A program made the translations under genes and the position numbers. Shown here one piece after another: positions 7,772 through 15,373 of a DNA stretch of 64,000 bases. Source of the stretch: an uncultured Acetatifactor sp. (GTDB lineage: Bacteria; Bacillota; Clostridia; Lachnospirales; Lachnospiraceae). The notes below the pieces were generated by a model that saw only the letters and a list, made by a program, of their open reading frames with translations, was not told the origin of the DNA and did no database searches. Numbering within the stretch: position 1 is the stretch's first letter; every line of letters starts with the position of its first letter. The stretch spans positions 1-64,000 of the forward strand of contig CANQWM010000013.1 in NCBI GenBank assembly GCA_947627535.1. The letters run 5' to 3'.

Positions 7772-8722
7772 TTACAGATATTTTATCAGTTCCTCCCGCA
7801 CGCCGTCCATGCGGCTGTCGGAAAGGCCGAAGCTCATCTCCCGGTAGCTCCAGGCGGCTCTCGCAATGCCGTACTTTTCAAAGACGCTGTTGATCACCCG
7901 ATACCATTTCAGGGCATCCTCCGGCGTCACTTTGTCGATCACGCCGTATTCTCCGCAGTAGACATCCGTGCCGTATTCCTTCGCCTTTTCCAGGGCGGGA
8001 AGAAAGAGCTTTTCAAACATTTCAGGCGTGATCTCAAGATCCTCAAAGCGGTATCGTGCGTTCTGGTCGATCTCTTTTGCCCAGGTTGCGCCCTGATGGG
8101 TAAATTCCAAAGGCGCGTAACAGTGGAAATTGTAGATCACCTTTCCGTCATAAGGCTTTTCCAGATCCTTCACTGCCTCCGGGCTGTTGTTCCAGTAGCT
8201 TCCCACCAGGATCAGCGTATCGGGGGCATAGACCCGGATCCTGCGGATACACTTCCGTATGATCCGGTTCCAGACCGTGATGACACTCTGGTCCGTGACC
8301 TCGTTCAGCAGTTCAAACGCCGCCCGGTCAGAACGGCTTCCAAAACACTTTGCCAGTTCCTCCCAGAGTCTGTAAAAGCGTTCCTGGTATTTTTCACTCT
8401 CGAAAAATCCGCTTTCCTGCTCTCCGAAATCAAAGGAAAAACCCGCCGTCTTATGCAGGTCGATCACGGTGTTCAGTCCATGCTTCTCCGCCAGATCCAG
8501 CGCCCTCTCAATGCGCGCAAAGCCATCCTCCTTATAACTTCCATCCTCATTTTCCAAAATATTGTAGTCAATGGGGAGCCTTACATGATCCAGCCCCCAG
8601 GAAGCAATCTTCTCAAAATCCTGCTCCGTGATAAAATGATCCAGCCGCTCTGTGCTGTAATCGCACTGAGACAGCCATCCCCCCAGATCTACACCCTTGT
8701 AAAATCCTTTTTCCTTTAACAT
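7772..8722 (-). CDS. Glycoside hydrolase family 5, cytoplasmic
   Basis: 316 residues from the ATG at 8722, supported by AAGGTGG. A GTG at 8752 gives ten more residues but no site. The fold markers of GH5 are in order: GVDLGGWL, HVRLPIDYN, an internal VIDLHKTAG, FELLNEV with the acid/base Glu, and DVYCGEYGV with the nucleophile Glu near residue 265. There is no signal peptide or carbohydrate-binding module, so it probably cleaves imported oligosaccharides inside the cell. The neighbouring isomerases and oxidoreductases support a sugar-derivative pathway. Specificity (beta-glucan, mannan or other) cannot be read. Confidence 0.88.
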   Translation of the reverse strand: MLKEKGFYKGVDLGGWLSQCDYSTERLDHFITEQDFEKIASWGLDHVRLPIDYNILENEDGSYKEDGFARIERALDLAEKHGLNTVIDLHKTAGFSFDFGEQESGFFESEKYQERFYRLWEELAKCFGSRSDRAAFELLNEVTDQSVITVWNRIIRKCIRRIRVYAPDTLILVGSYWNNSPEAVKDLEKPYDGKVIYNFHCYAPLEFTHQGATWAKEIDQNARYRFEDLEITPEMFEKLFLPALEKAKEYGTDVYCGEYGVIDKVTPEDALKWYRVINSVFEKYGIARAAWSYREMSFGLSDSRMDGVREELIKYL

Positions 8723-8754
8723 CTGCTGCCACCTTTCTGCTTTGATCTGCACTC

Positions 8755-9000
8755 TTGTTTTTTGTCTTGTTTTTCTTATCTCTGTCTTACTTTTGTCTTA
8801 TCTCTGCCGTATTCCTGTCTTATTCTTGTCTTATCCCTGCCTTATCTCTGTCTCATCTCTCTTATCTCTGTCTTGTCTCTGCCTTATCTCTGCCTTATCT
8901 CTGTCTTATCTTTGTCTTATCTTTGTCTCGTTTCTTATGCCTTATCTTGCTCCTATCTCTGTCCCATCTCTGCCTCATTTCTGTCTCATTTCTTTCCCGC
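8755..9000. repeat. Low-complexity pyrimidine-rich tandem array
   Basis: About 245 bases of imperfect 10-12 bp units of the form TCTCTGTCTTA or CTGCCTTATCT. The strand shown is almost all T and C, so the leftward operon mRNA is A/G-rich here. It sits just upstream of the GH5 ribosome binding site. Long ORFs drawn through it are compositional artefacts. Confidence 0.85.
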
Positions 9001-9058
9001 TCCCGTTTTCTTTCCGTCCCGGGTATCCGCCCGGAATCCCCTGCCCGGCTTGCCTGCC

Positions 9059-9270
9059 CTTTCGCAGCCTGTCTGCATTTCATCCGACCCGAATCTCCCT
9101 GCCGCCCAGCGCTTTCGCAACCTGTCCGCGTTTCATCCGACCCGGACCTCTCCGCCGCCCTGCGCTTTCGCAGCCTGTCTGCGTTTCATCCGACCCGGAT
9201 CTCTCCGCTGCCCTGCCCTTCCGCAGCCTGTCCGCGTTTCATCCGATTCGGATCTCTCCGCCGCCCTGCG
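9059..9270. repeat. Four tandem 53-bp repeats including the gene's last codons
   Basis: Units at 9059-9111, 9112-9164, 9165-9217 and 9218-9270, each starting CTTTCGCAGCCTGTCTGCG and differing at a few bases. The fourth unit contains the final codons and stop of the oxidoreductase gene (GGGEIRIG). The array therefore looks like repeated duplication of that gene end. 53 is not a multiple of three. Confidence 0.9.
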
Positions 9271-10216
9271 CTGCGCTTCTGTACACGGCAAACAGCGTCC
9301 GCATGGTATTTTCCGCGTCCCGGGGAGAAAAATACTTTCCCTCATCGTAATACCGCCGGATCAGCCTTTCGTGACTGCTGCCCCAGTAGGCCTTCCCTGT
9401 TTTCGGCGGCTCGTCCTCGGCCAGCAGCGTATCCCCGCACCAAAGCTGGTTGTCCCTGTAGCGCACCGTCCCCTTTTCAAAGACAGTTTCCAGAAAAGGC
9501 GCGGAGTTTTCGCCATAGCCGTTGGTGGCATAAAACACACCGCTGACGCCGCCCGGAAGGCCAAGATGCGCCATGCAGGTATCTTCTACCTCGATCACAT
9601 CCTCCAGCGAAAAATTCGCCGTCAAGGCCCTTACGGTCTCTGCCCCTCCGAAAAGATAACTGAAATAATCCAGCGTATGGATGGCCTGATTGATCATAAG
9701 TCCCCCGCCTTCCGTGGCATAACGGCCTCTCCATCCGCCCTGTTCATAATAGGCTCTGTCCCGATGCCAGGTGAGAACCGCTTTGACCGCCTTGACCTTT
9801 CCCAGACCGCCCTCCCGGATCAGTTCCCGCAGTTTTACGATACCGGGATTCAGCCGGTTCTGAAATACCACGCAGACCCGCTCTGCACCGTCCATCTTGA
9901 GCAGGGCGTCCAGCTCCTCTTCCGTCCTGGTCAGCGGCTTTTCCGCGACCACGTCCTTTCCCGCTTCCAGCGCTCTGCGTATCATCTCATAATGAAGGTA
10001 ATGCGGCGTACAGATATGAACACTTTGGATATCCGGATCCTGCAGCATCCTGTCAAAATCCTCATACGCCACGGCGCCGTACTGTGCCCGGCAGGCTTCC
10101 CTTCGCCCGGAATCCACATCACAGACCGCATACAGCCTCGCCCGGTCCGTCGTCTCCAGCGCTTTGGCGTGAACAGGTCCTATCGCGCCGTAGCCCACAA
10201 TACATACATTTTTCAT
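9239..10216 (-). CDS. Gfo/Idh/MocA-family oxidoreductase
   Basis: 325 residues; GGGAGAG lies seven bases before the ATG. The Rossmann motif VGYGAIGPVHAKAL opens the NAD(P)-binding domain. VVAEKPLTRTEEEL carries the EKP lysine, followed by the C-terminal substrate domain with GGGLMINQAIHTLDYFSYLFG, including the active-site His. The family oxidises or reduces sugars, inositols and aminosugar derivatives. The gene begins 16 bases after the stop of a TIM-barrel isomerase, so the two are coupled. Its C-terminal coding end lies inside a 53-bp tandem repeat, so length variants are unlikely to change the protein because the stop is in the repeat. Confidence 0.9.
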   Translation of the reverse strand: MKNVCIVGYGAIGPVHAKALETTDRARLYAVCDVDSGRREACRAQYGAVAYEDFDRMLQDPDIQSVHICTPHYLHYEMIRRALEAGKDVVAEKPLTRTEEELDALLKMDGAERVCVVFQNRLNPGIVKLRELIREGGLGKVKAVKAVLTWHRDRAYYEQGGWRGRYATEGGGLMINQAIHTLDYFSYLFGGAETVRALTANFSLEDVIEVEDTCMAHLGLPGGVSGVFYATNGYGENSAPFLETVFEKGTVRYRDNQLWCGDTLLAEDEPPKTGKAYWGSSHERLIRRYYDEGKYFSPRDAENTMRTLFAVYRSAAQGGGEIRIG

Positions 10217-10232
10217 GGAAAGTCTCTCCCTT

Positions 10233-10997
10233 TTACCGGAATCCCTTTGTCTGAAGGAACTTGTAACTCATCTTCATGGACTCGAAGGGATCCCGTCTGC
10301 AGGTATCCTGCTCCACCAGCGCCCATCTTACCCCCGCCATGTCGCAGGCTTTGATGATCCCGTCCCAGTCCAGACTTCCCTCTCCCACCTCCGCCATCTC
10401 CGTGGTATTGTCCGCGTTGGCCTTCAGGTCCTTGAAGTGAACCGCCATGGCCCGCTCTCCAAGACATTCGATAAACCCGGCGGGATCCATGCCGCCCACC
10501 TGAAGCCAGTAGGTATCTGCAATAAATCTTACCCTGTCCGGATCCGTCTCCCGGATCAGGCGATCCATGATAAATACGCCGTCCTGTTTTGCGAACTCCA
10601 GCACGTGGTTGTGGTATCCGAGGTACAGTCCTTCTTTTTCCAGCGCATCCGCCGCCCGGTTCATGCCCTTTATAAACTCCGTGACTCCCTCGCTGCTTTT
10701 GCTGTATGAGAACGGCATCATCCCAATACCGCAGAGAGTGCAGCCCAGCGTCCGGTTGTACTCTATGATCTCTTCGATATGGTTTACAAAATCCTCATAC
10801 GCCCTGTGGGTTACGACCGTCTCCAGTCCATAGCGGTCGAGGATCGGCCGCATCTCTGCCGCCGCCAGAGACGTTCCCGAGATCTGGACCACCTTGTATC
10901 CGATCTCGCTTACTCTTCTGCAGGTCTCTTCAAAACCTTCTATGGTGCCGATATGTTCTCTCAGTGTGTAAAACTGAGCGCCAATGCGTCTGTCCAT
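10233..10997 (-). CDS. Sugar phosphate isomerase/epimerase (AP-endonuclease-2 TIM barrel)
   Basis: 254 residues from the ATG at 10997, with GGAG five bases upstream. IGAQFYTLREHIGTIEGFEETC is the usual start of the xylose-isomerase-like TIM barrel. LGYHNHVLEF carries the metal-binding His/Glu set, VRFIADTYWLQVGGMDP the Asp, and AVHFKDLKANADN the second His. KAC-VRWALVEQDTC ends with the metal Glu. These enzymes interconvert keto sugars or inositol derivatives. It forms a pair with the adjacent oxidoreductase, an arrangement repeated just upstream in the same operon. Confidence 0.88.
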   Translation of the reverse strand: MDRRIGAQFYTLREHIGTIEGFEETCRRVSEIGYKVVQISGTSLAAAEMRPILDRYGLETVVTHRAYEDFVNHIEEIIEYNRTLGCTLCGIGMMPFSYSKSSEGVTEFIKGMNRAADALEKEGLYLGYHNHVLEFAKQDGVFIMDRLIRETDPDRVRFIADTYWLQVGGMDPAGFIECLGERAMAVHFKDLKANADNTTEMAEVGEGSLDWDGIIKACDMAGVRWALVEQDTCRRDPFESMKMSYKFLQTKGFR

Positions 10998-11040
10998 TTT
11001 TACTCCGTTTCTGCGTTTTTCACTCCGCATTTCAGGTTTT

Positions 11041-11222
11041 GCTTTTCAGTTCAAGCTTTTCATTTCACATTTTTCGGTTCATGCTTTTCGGTTCACACTT
11101 TTCATTTCATGCTTTTCATTTCACGCTTTTCATTTCATGCTTTTCATTTCACGCTTTTCATTTCATGCTTTTCATTTCATGCTTTTCGGTTCACATTTTT
11201 CGGTTCACATTTTTCATTTCAC
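11041..11222. repeat. Thirteen tandem 14-bp repeats
   Basis: Exactly periodic units of GCTTTTCATTTCAC/T, with CGG replacing CAT in some units, fill 182 bases. In the leftward mRNA they read GTGAAATGAAAAGC, purine-rich and with many in-unit ATGs. The array lies between the 11304-12464 gene and the ribosome binding site of the isomerase at 10997. There are no unique spacers, so it is not a CRISPR. Confidence 0.92.
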
Positions 11223-11303
11223 GCTTTCCCTTCCGGGTTTCGCTCCTTCAACCACGCCGTCTCCGGCGGCGCGAACGATCATTGGAAACTGCCCGGCCTC
11301 CAA

Positions 11304-12464
11304 TCAATATGTGCCCTTTGTATCCGCGATCACCTGCGACGCCTTCTTCACTACCCTGGACGCCCGGATCTTTTCCTGCAGCAGCTCATAAAATCTGTCG
11401 TCCGGGAAGTGCCCTACATCCACCGTCTCCCCCGTCCATCCGCTTAAGTGGATGGCGTTTGAGATGGTGAGCCCCAGGATTCCTTCCTCCCCCGGCGCAA
11501 GCAGGGGCGTTCCTTTCCGCACGGCATCCGCAAAATTATTCAGGATTCCAACATGCTGCGCCCCGCCGGAAAAGTCAGCCGGCACGTTGCACTCCCAGCA
11601 CTCCGGCCTTCCAAAGGGCTGTGTGTTTGTTCTGTTAAACTCCCGCTCCGAAATCACGTTGCGCAGAAACGTCAGTTTATTGTTCTCCACCACGATCTTA
11701 CCCATGTCGCAGGCGATCTCAAGGCGGTTGGTTCCCGGCGCTTCTCCCGTGGAAGTGATGTATTCCCCCGTGGTGCCATTGTCATACTCAAAAAACGCCA
11801 TCACGTCGTCTTCCACTTCAATGTCGTAATATTTCCCAAAGCTCACCTTGGCAAAAATCCTGTCCGGCATGCCGAACATCCACTGCCAGAGGTCCAGCTG
11901 ATGGGGGTTCTGGTTGATCAGGGCGCCGCCTCCTTCCTCCCTCCAGGTGGAACGCCAGCTGCTGCTGTCATGATACGCCTGCGGCCTGTACCAGTCCGTG
12001 ACGATCCATGTGATGCGCTTGATATGGCCCAGATCGCCTCTGCGGATCATCTCCCGCAGCTTCTGATAGACCGGATTTGTCCTCTGGTTGTACATAATGC
12101 CAAACACCTTCCCGGACTTCGCGGCAGTCTCATTCATCTCCTTTACCTGCTTCGTATAAACCCCTGCAGGTTTTTCCGTGAGCACATGCAGACCGTTTTG
12201 AAAAGCCTCGATTGCCAGCCCGGGGTGGCTGTAGTGAGGCACGGCGATCAGCACCGCGTCGCAAAGCCCGCTTTTGTACAGATCCGCTGCTTTCTCAAAT
12301 ACGGCAAGCTGCGGATGAGCGGCTGCCGCCGCTTCCCGCCTTGCCGGCGCGATATCACAGACGGCGGTCAGTTCCATGTCCGGCACCTTCCCCGCCGTGA
12401 GGTTCGCCACATGTCCCGTTCCCATGTTTCCGTACCCGATAATGCCGATCCTCAGTTTTTCCAT
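11304..12464 (-). CDS. Gfo/Idh/MocA-family oxidoreductase
   Basis: 386 residues. The Rossmann start IGIIGYGNMGTGHVANL, VLTEKPAGVYTKQV with the EKP lysine and GGGALINQNPHQLDLWQWMFG with the active-site His define the family. It is about 60 residues longer than its partner at 9239, mainly at the C-terminus. The two share the same layout but not close sequence, so they are probably different enzymes and not a recent duplication. AAGG lies close to the ATG, with GGGAG further up. The gap to the upstream isomerase holds a pyrimidine-rich repeat. Confidence 0.9.
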   Translation of the reverse strand: MEKLRIGIIGYGNMGTGHVANLTAGKVPDMELTAVCDIAPARREAAAAAHPQLAVFEKAADLYKSGLCDAVLIAVPHYSHPGLAIEAFQNGLHVLTEKPAGVYTKQVKEMNETAAKSGKVFGIMYNQRTNPVYQKLREMIRRGDLGHIKRITWIVTDWYRPQAYHDSSSWRSTWREEGGGALINQNPHQLDLWQWMFGMPDRIFAKVSFGKYYDIEVEDDVMAFFEYDNGTTGEYITSTGEAPGTNRLEIACDMGKIVVENNKLTFLRNVISEREFNRTNTQPFGRPECWECNVPADFSGGAQHVGILNNFADAVRKGTPLLAPGEEGILGLTISNAIHLSGWTGETVDVGHFPDDRFYELLQEKIRASRVVKKASQVIADTKGTY

Positions 12465-12480
12465 CCTTATAACATTCTCC

Positions 12481-12592
12481 CTTTTCCTATTTTCCTTTTT
12501 CTTTTTTCTATTTTCTGTTTCCTATTTTTGTTTTTCCTATTTTTCTATTTTCTGTTTCCTATTTTTCTTTTTCTGCCTCTCTTTATTTCCTT
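12481..12592. repeat. Pyrimidine-rich repeat with 37-bp period
   Basis: TCTATTTTCTGTTTCCTATTTTT occurs at 12507-12529 and again at 12544-12566, embedded in continuous T/C-rich DNA. In the leftward mRNA this is an A/G-rich run just upstream of the oxidoreductase start. It is the third such array in this operon, each with a different unit. Confidence 0.8.
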
Positions 12593-13444
12593 CTACAGAA
12601 CCCTGTCCAATATCTCGCACAGCGCCCGGTAGGCCAGCGTAAAGGTTCCCTCGCCGCCCTCCGGAAGATCCAGCATCTTTCCGCCCAGTTCCAGACCTGC
12701 CAGACCCTCGAAGCTGCCAAGGTGGGGCTCCAGACTTAAGTACCCGTCATACCCGTCCGCAAACAGCTGCCTCAGAATGCTCTCCACATTGCCGTCCCCG
12801 GCGCCGGAGGGCACTACCCTGCCGTCCTCCATGCAGGCGTCCTTAATGTGCACATAAGCAATGTATTTTCCCAGCCGCCTGTAAGCATACTCCGTATCCT
12901 GTCTGCACTGGACAAAATTTGCCGGGTCAAAGACCGCCCGGAAGGAATCGCAGCCCAGTTCCTCCATCAGGTCGGCGCATCTGTCCGCCGTATCGCCGTA
13001 AATTCCCTTCTCATTTTCATGCAGCAGCACCACGCCCTTTTCCCGGGCATAGCCGATCATTTCCCTCAGTCTTGCGAGAACCTCCCTGCGCTCCTGCGGC
13101 GTCCAGACATCGCCCCCGTCGTGATAAAAGCTGAACATCCTGATATATGCCGCATCCAACTGTTTTGCGATCTCTACTACCCGTTGAAAGAGAGCGAAAT
13201 GCCCGGAAAACGGTTCTTTCAGATTCACCTTCCCTATGGGAGATCCGATAGAAGAGACCCGTATCCCGTTTCTTTCCATCTTATCCCGAAGCGTCGATAC
13301 CTCCGCATCCGTTAGCTCAGAAATGCTCTTGCCGTCGATTCCTCTGGGCGCAAAATAATTGATTCCAAGCTTGCGCAAAACCTGAAACTGAACATCCACC
13401 GACGGGTGGATCTCATCCGAAAAACCGCTCAGCTTTTCATACAT
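12593..13444 (-). CDS. Sugar phosphate isomerase/epimerase (TIM barrel)
   Basis: 283 residues from the ATG at 13444; GGAGGG is seven bases before it, which rules out the two earlier ATGs. The protein opens SGFSDEIHPSVDVQ. It carries the conserved metal ligands in VLLHENEKGIYG, FRAVFDPANFVQC, YVHIKDACMEDG and YLSLEPHLG, the normal order for the xylose-isomerase-like family. It is the first gene of the leftward carbohydrate cassette. It pairs with the oxidoreductase downstream, as in inositol and sugar-acid utilisation loci. No promoter was confidently found in the 190 bases upstream. Confidence 0.88.
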   Translation of the reverse strand: MYEKLSGFSDEIHPSVDVQFQVLRKLGINYFAPRGIDGKSISELTDAEVSTLRDKMERNGIRVSSIGSPIGKVNLKEPFSGHFALFQRVVEIAKQLDAAYIRMFSFYHDGGDVWTPQERREVLARLREMIGYAREKGVVLLHENEKGIYGDTADRCADLMEELGCDSFRAVFDPANFVQCRQDTEYAYRRLGKYIAYVHIKDACMEDGRVVPSGAGDGNVESILRQLFADGYDGYLSLEPHLGSFEGLAGLELGGKMLDLPEGGEGTFTLAYRALCEILDRVL

Positions 13445-13634
13445 TTCCATTCCCTCCCACTTCACGCCTTTGCGCAGAAAGATTCCGATTCACTACTTCC
13501 ACGTTACCACAGAATGGGGAAAAAAGCCATCCGAAATTTTCCTTTTTTCTCCGCTTTTGCAACAGTTCAGCCTGCGCCATTCGCAAAGCCGCTCAGGCGC
13601 GCTATCCGGCGCTGCGAACAATCAATATCTTCCG

Positions 13635-15302
13635 TCACAGCTCCAGACAGATATACTCCCCAAGGTGCTTCAGGGATTCCCTTCTGTGTGTGATGATCAG
13701 GAGAATACCGGACTCCATGGCCGAGCGGATATTCTGCAGGATCCGCTTCTCATGGTCCGCATCCAAAGCGGAGAGCGCCTCGTCCAGGATCAGAATCTGA
13801 GGACGATGAAGAAGCATCCTGGCAAGCACCAGACGCTGCCTCTGACCCCCGGAAAGGCGAATCCCATTCTCACCGATCACGGTTTCCATTCCCTGCGGCA
13901 GGGTGCGGATAAAGTCGGCGATACATGTCTGCCCGCAGGCATTCCACATCTCTTCCTCCGTGGCGTTCGGATTTCCGATCCGCAGATTTTCCCTGACGGA
14001 TAAATGAAACAGACAGGAATCCTGCATCACGATGCCCGCCTTCCGGAAAAAATCCCGGTCAGAATAGCCGGATCTGGCCAGGCCGTTGTACCGGATCTCC
14101 CCCTGTCCCGGCGAAAGCAGCCCTGCCAGCAGGCGGGCCAGGGTACTTTTCCCGCTGCCGCTTTTTCCCAGAATCGCAAGGCATTGACCTGTCTGCAGCT
14201 GCAGGCTGACGTTTTGCAGCAGGGGCGTCCCCTCGTAGGAAAAGGATACGTCCGATACCGTAAGCTCCGTAAAGCGCCGGCACCTCTCTGATTCGCAGCC
14301 AACATTCGACGCCTTTTTCAGATCGGAATCGAATTCCGCGGCCAGCCGTCCCTCCATCCGCTGCAAGGCCGGTTCCAGCTCCCCCTGTCTGACATAACCG
14401 TCCATCATTGCCAGTAATGTATTCATTGCCGTCCCAAAATACTCCATGAACGCCAGCAGAACGGCCACCGAGGAATATCCGTACAGCGCCAGCACGCCGC
14501 CGAACAGATACAGTCCCATTTTTGTGAGAAATTCATCCTTAAACGCAATCAGCGTGCGGTTTGCAAACCAGAATAAATGCGTATGCAAAAAAGCTTTTCC
14601 CATACGCTCCTGATGCTCTGCCAGCTGCCGCTGCGTCTGCTCTTCCAGATTTTCCGCCCGTATTTCCTTCCAGCATTGGAGACTGCGGAACAGAAATCCG
14701 TCTGAATCCGATTGTTCCTTTAAAAGAATCTGATGATAACGGCTATTCTTTTTTCTGACATTCCTGGTAATGGCCAGGGAGACCGGCGCCATACACAGGC
14801 TTGGGACCGCCAGACGTACATCCAAAAAGAGCATGACCGCCACAGTGGGCACCATGCCCAGAAACTGCAGGCAAAGATGCATCCTTCCCATAACCCACTC
14901 TGCGGCTGCCTGTGGATCATCCCAGACCATGCGCTTGCGCTCACCGTTTTCCAGTGCCTTCAGGTCGGGAAAAGACATCTCCGACATCTCTCTCATCATA
15001 CGTCTTCTCCACCCTGCAGCAGCGCCGAGAGCGATCCGATGATACTGCTTTCTTTCCAGATATCCCGCCAATGTCTGAAGCAGATAAACCGCCAGGTATC
15101 CACCAAAGATCGCCGGGACCCATCCAAGCCTCCCACCAGTGATCACCTTCTCAAGAAAGAGCAGATAACAGTACGGCGGAACCAACGCCAGCAACTGTTT
15201 AAAAAGGTATACCACGCCGTATAAGCAGACAGAACGCCTCTGGTCCTTTTTCCAAAGTTCCCATACCGGCCGCCTCGACAACCGGAAACAAAATTTTTTC
15301 AT
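13635..15302 (-). CDS. ABC exporter subunit, fused membrane and ATPase domains
   Basis: 555 residues. About six membrane segments in residues 20-300 precede a nucleotide-binding domain with Walker A GKSGSGKST, signature LSGGQRQRL, Walker B ILILDEALSALD and the H-loop ITHR. The layout is that of a half-transporter exporter. The gene follows another half-transporter by 71 bases on the same strand, and the two probably form a heterodimer. Both ATP sites look complete. Control by the MerR-type gene upstream suggests export of an antibiotic, peptide or toxic metabolite. The substrate is not known. Confidence 0.88.
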   Translation of the reverse strand: MKKFCFRLSRRPVWELWKKDQRRSVCLYGVVYLFKQLLALVPPYCYLLFLEKVITGGRLGWVPAIFGGYLAVYLLQTLAGYLERKQYHRIALGAAAGWRRRMMREMSEMSFPDLKALENGERKRMVWDDPQAAAEWVMGRMHLCLQFLGMVPTVAVMLFLDVRLAVPSLCMAPVSLAITRNVRKKNSRYHQILLKEQSDSDGFLFRSLQCWKEIRAENLEEQTQRQLAEHQERMGKAFLHTHLFWFANRTLIAFKDEFLTKMGLYLFGGVLALYGYSSVAVLLAFMEYFGTAMNTLLAMMDGYVRQGELEPALQRMEGRLAAEFDSDLKKASNVGCESERCRRFTELTVSDVSFSYEGTPLLQNVSLQLQTGQCLAILGKSGSGKSTLARLLAGLLSPGQGEIRYNGLARSGYSDRDFFRKAGIVMQDSCLFHLSVRENLRIGNPNATEEEMWNACGQTCIADFIRTLPQGMETVIGENGIRLSGGQRQRLVLARMLLHRPQILILDEALSALDADHEKRILQNIRSAMESGILLIITHRRESLKHLGEYICLEL

Positions 15303-15373
15303 TCAGATTTTTCCTTCCATGGCACTTTCTCCAAGATCAGGTAACAAATCTGCAGAATAGTAACTATTCCGCA

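Noticed and set aside
8762-10354. 530-codon plus-strand ORF
   Set aside because: It runs through the pyrimidine-rich repeat and antisense to the Gfo/Idh/MocA gene. Its Ser/Leu/Tyr-rich repeats come from the repeat and no ribosome site or family motif is present.
11041-11222. 14-bp tandem array as a CRISPR
   Set aside because: Units are contiguous with no unique spacers, too short, and no cas genes are present.
11553-12632. 359-codon plus-strand ORF
   Set aside because: Shadow of the oxidoreductase and of the T/C-rich repeat; ends in a Phe/Leu run from low complexity.
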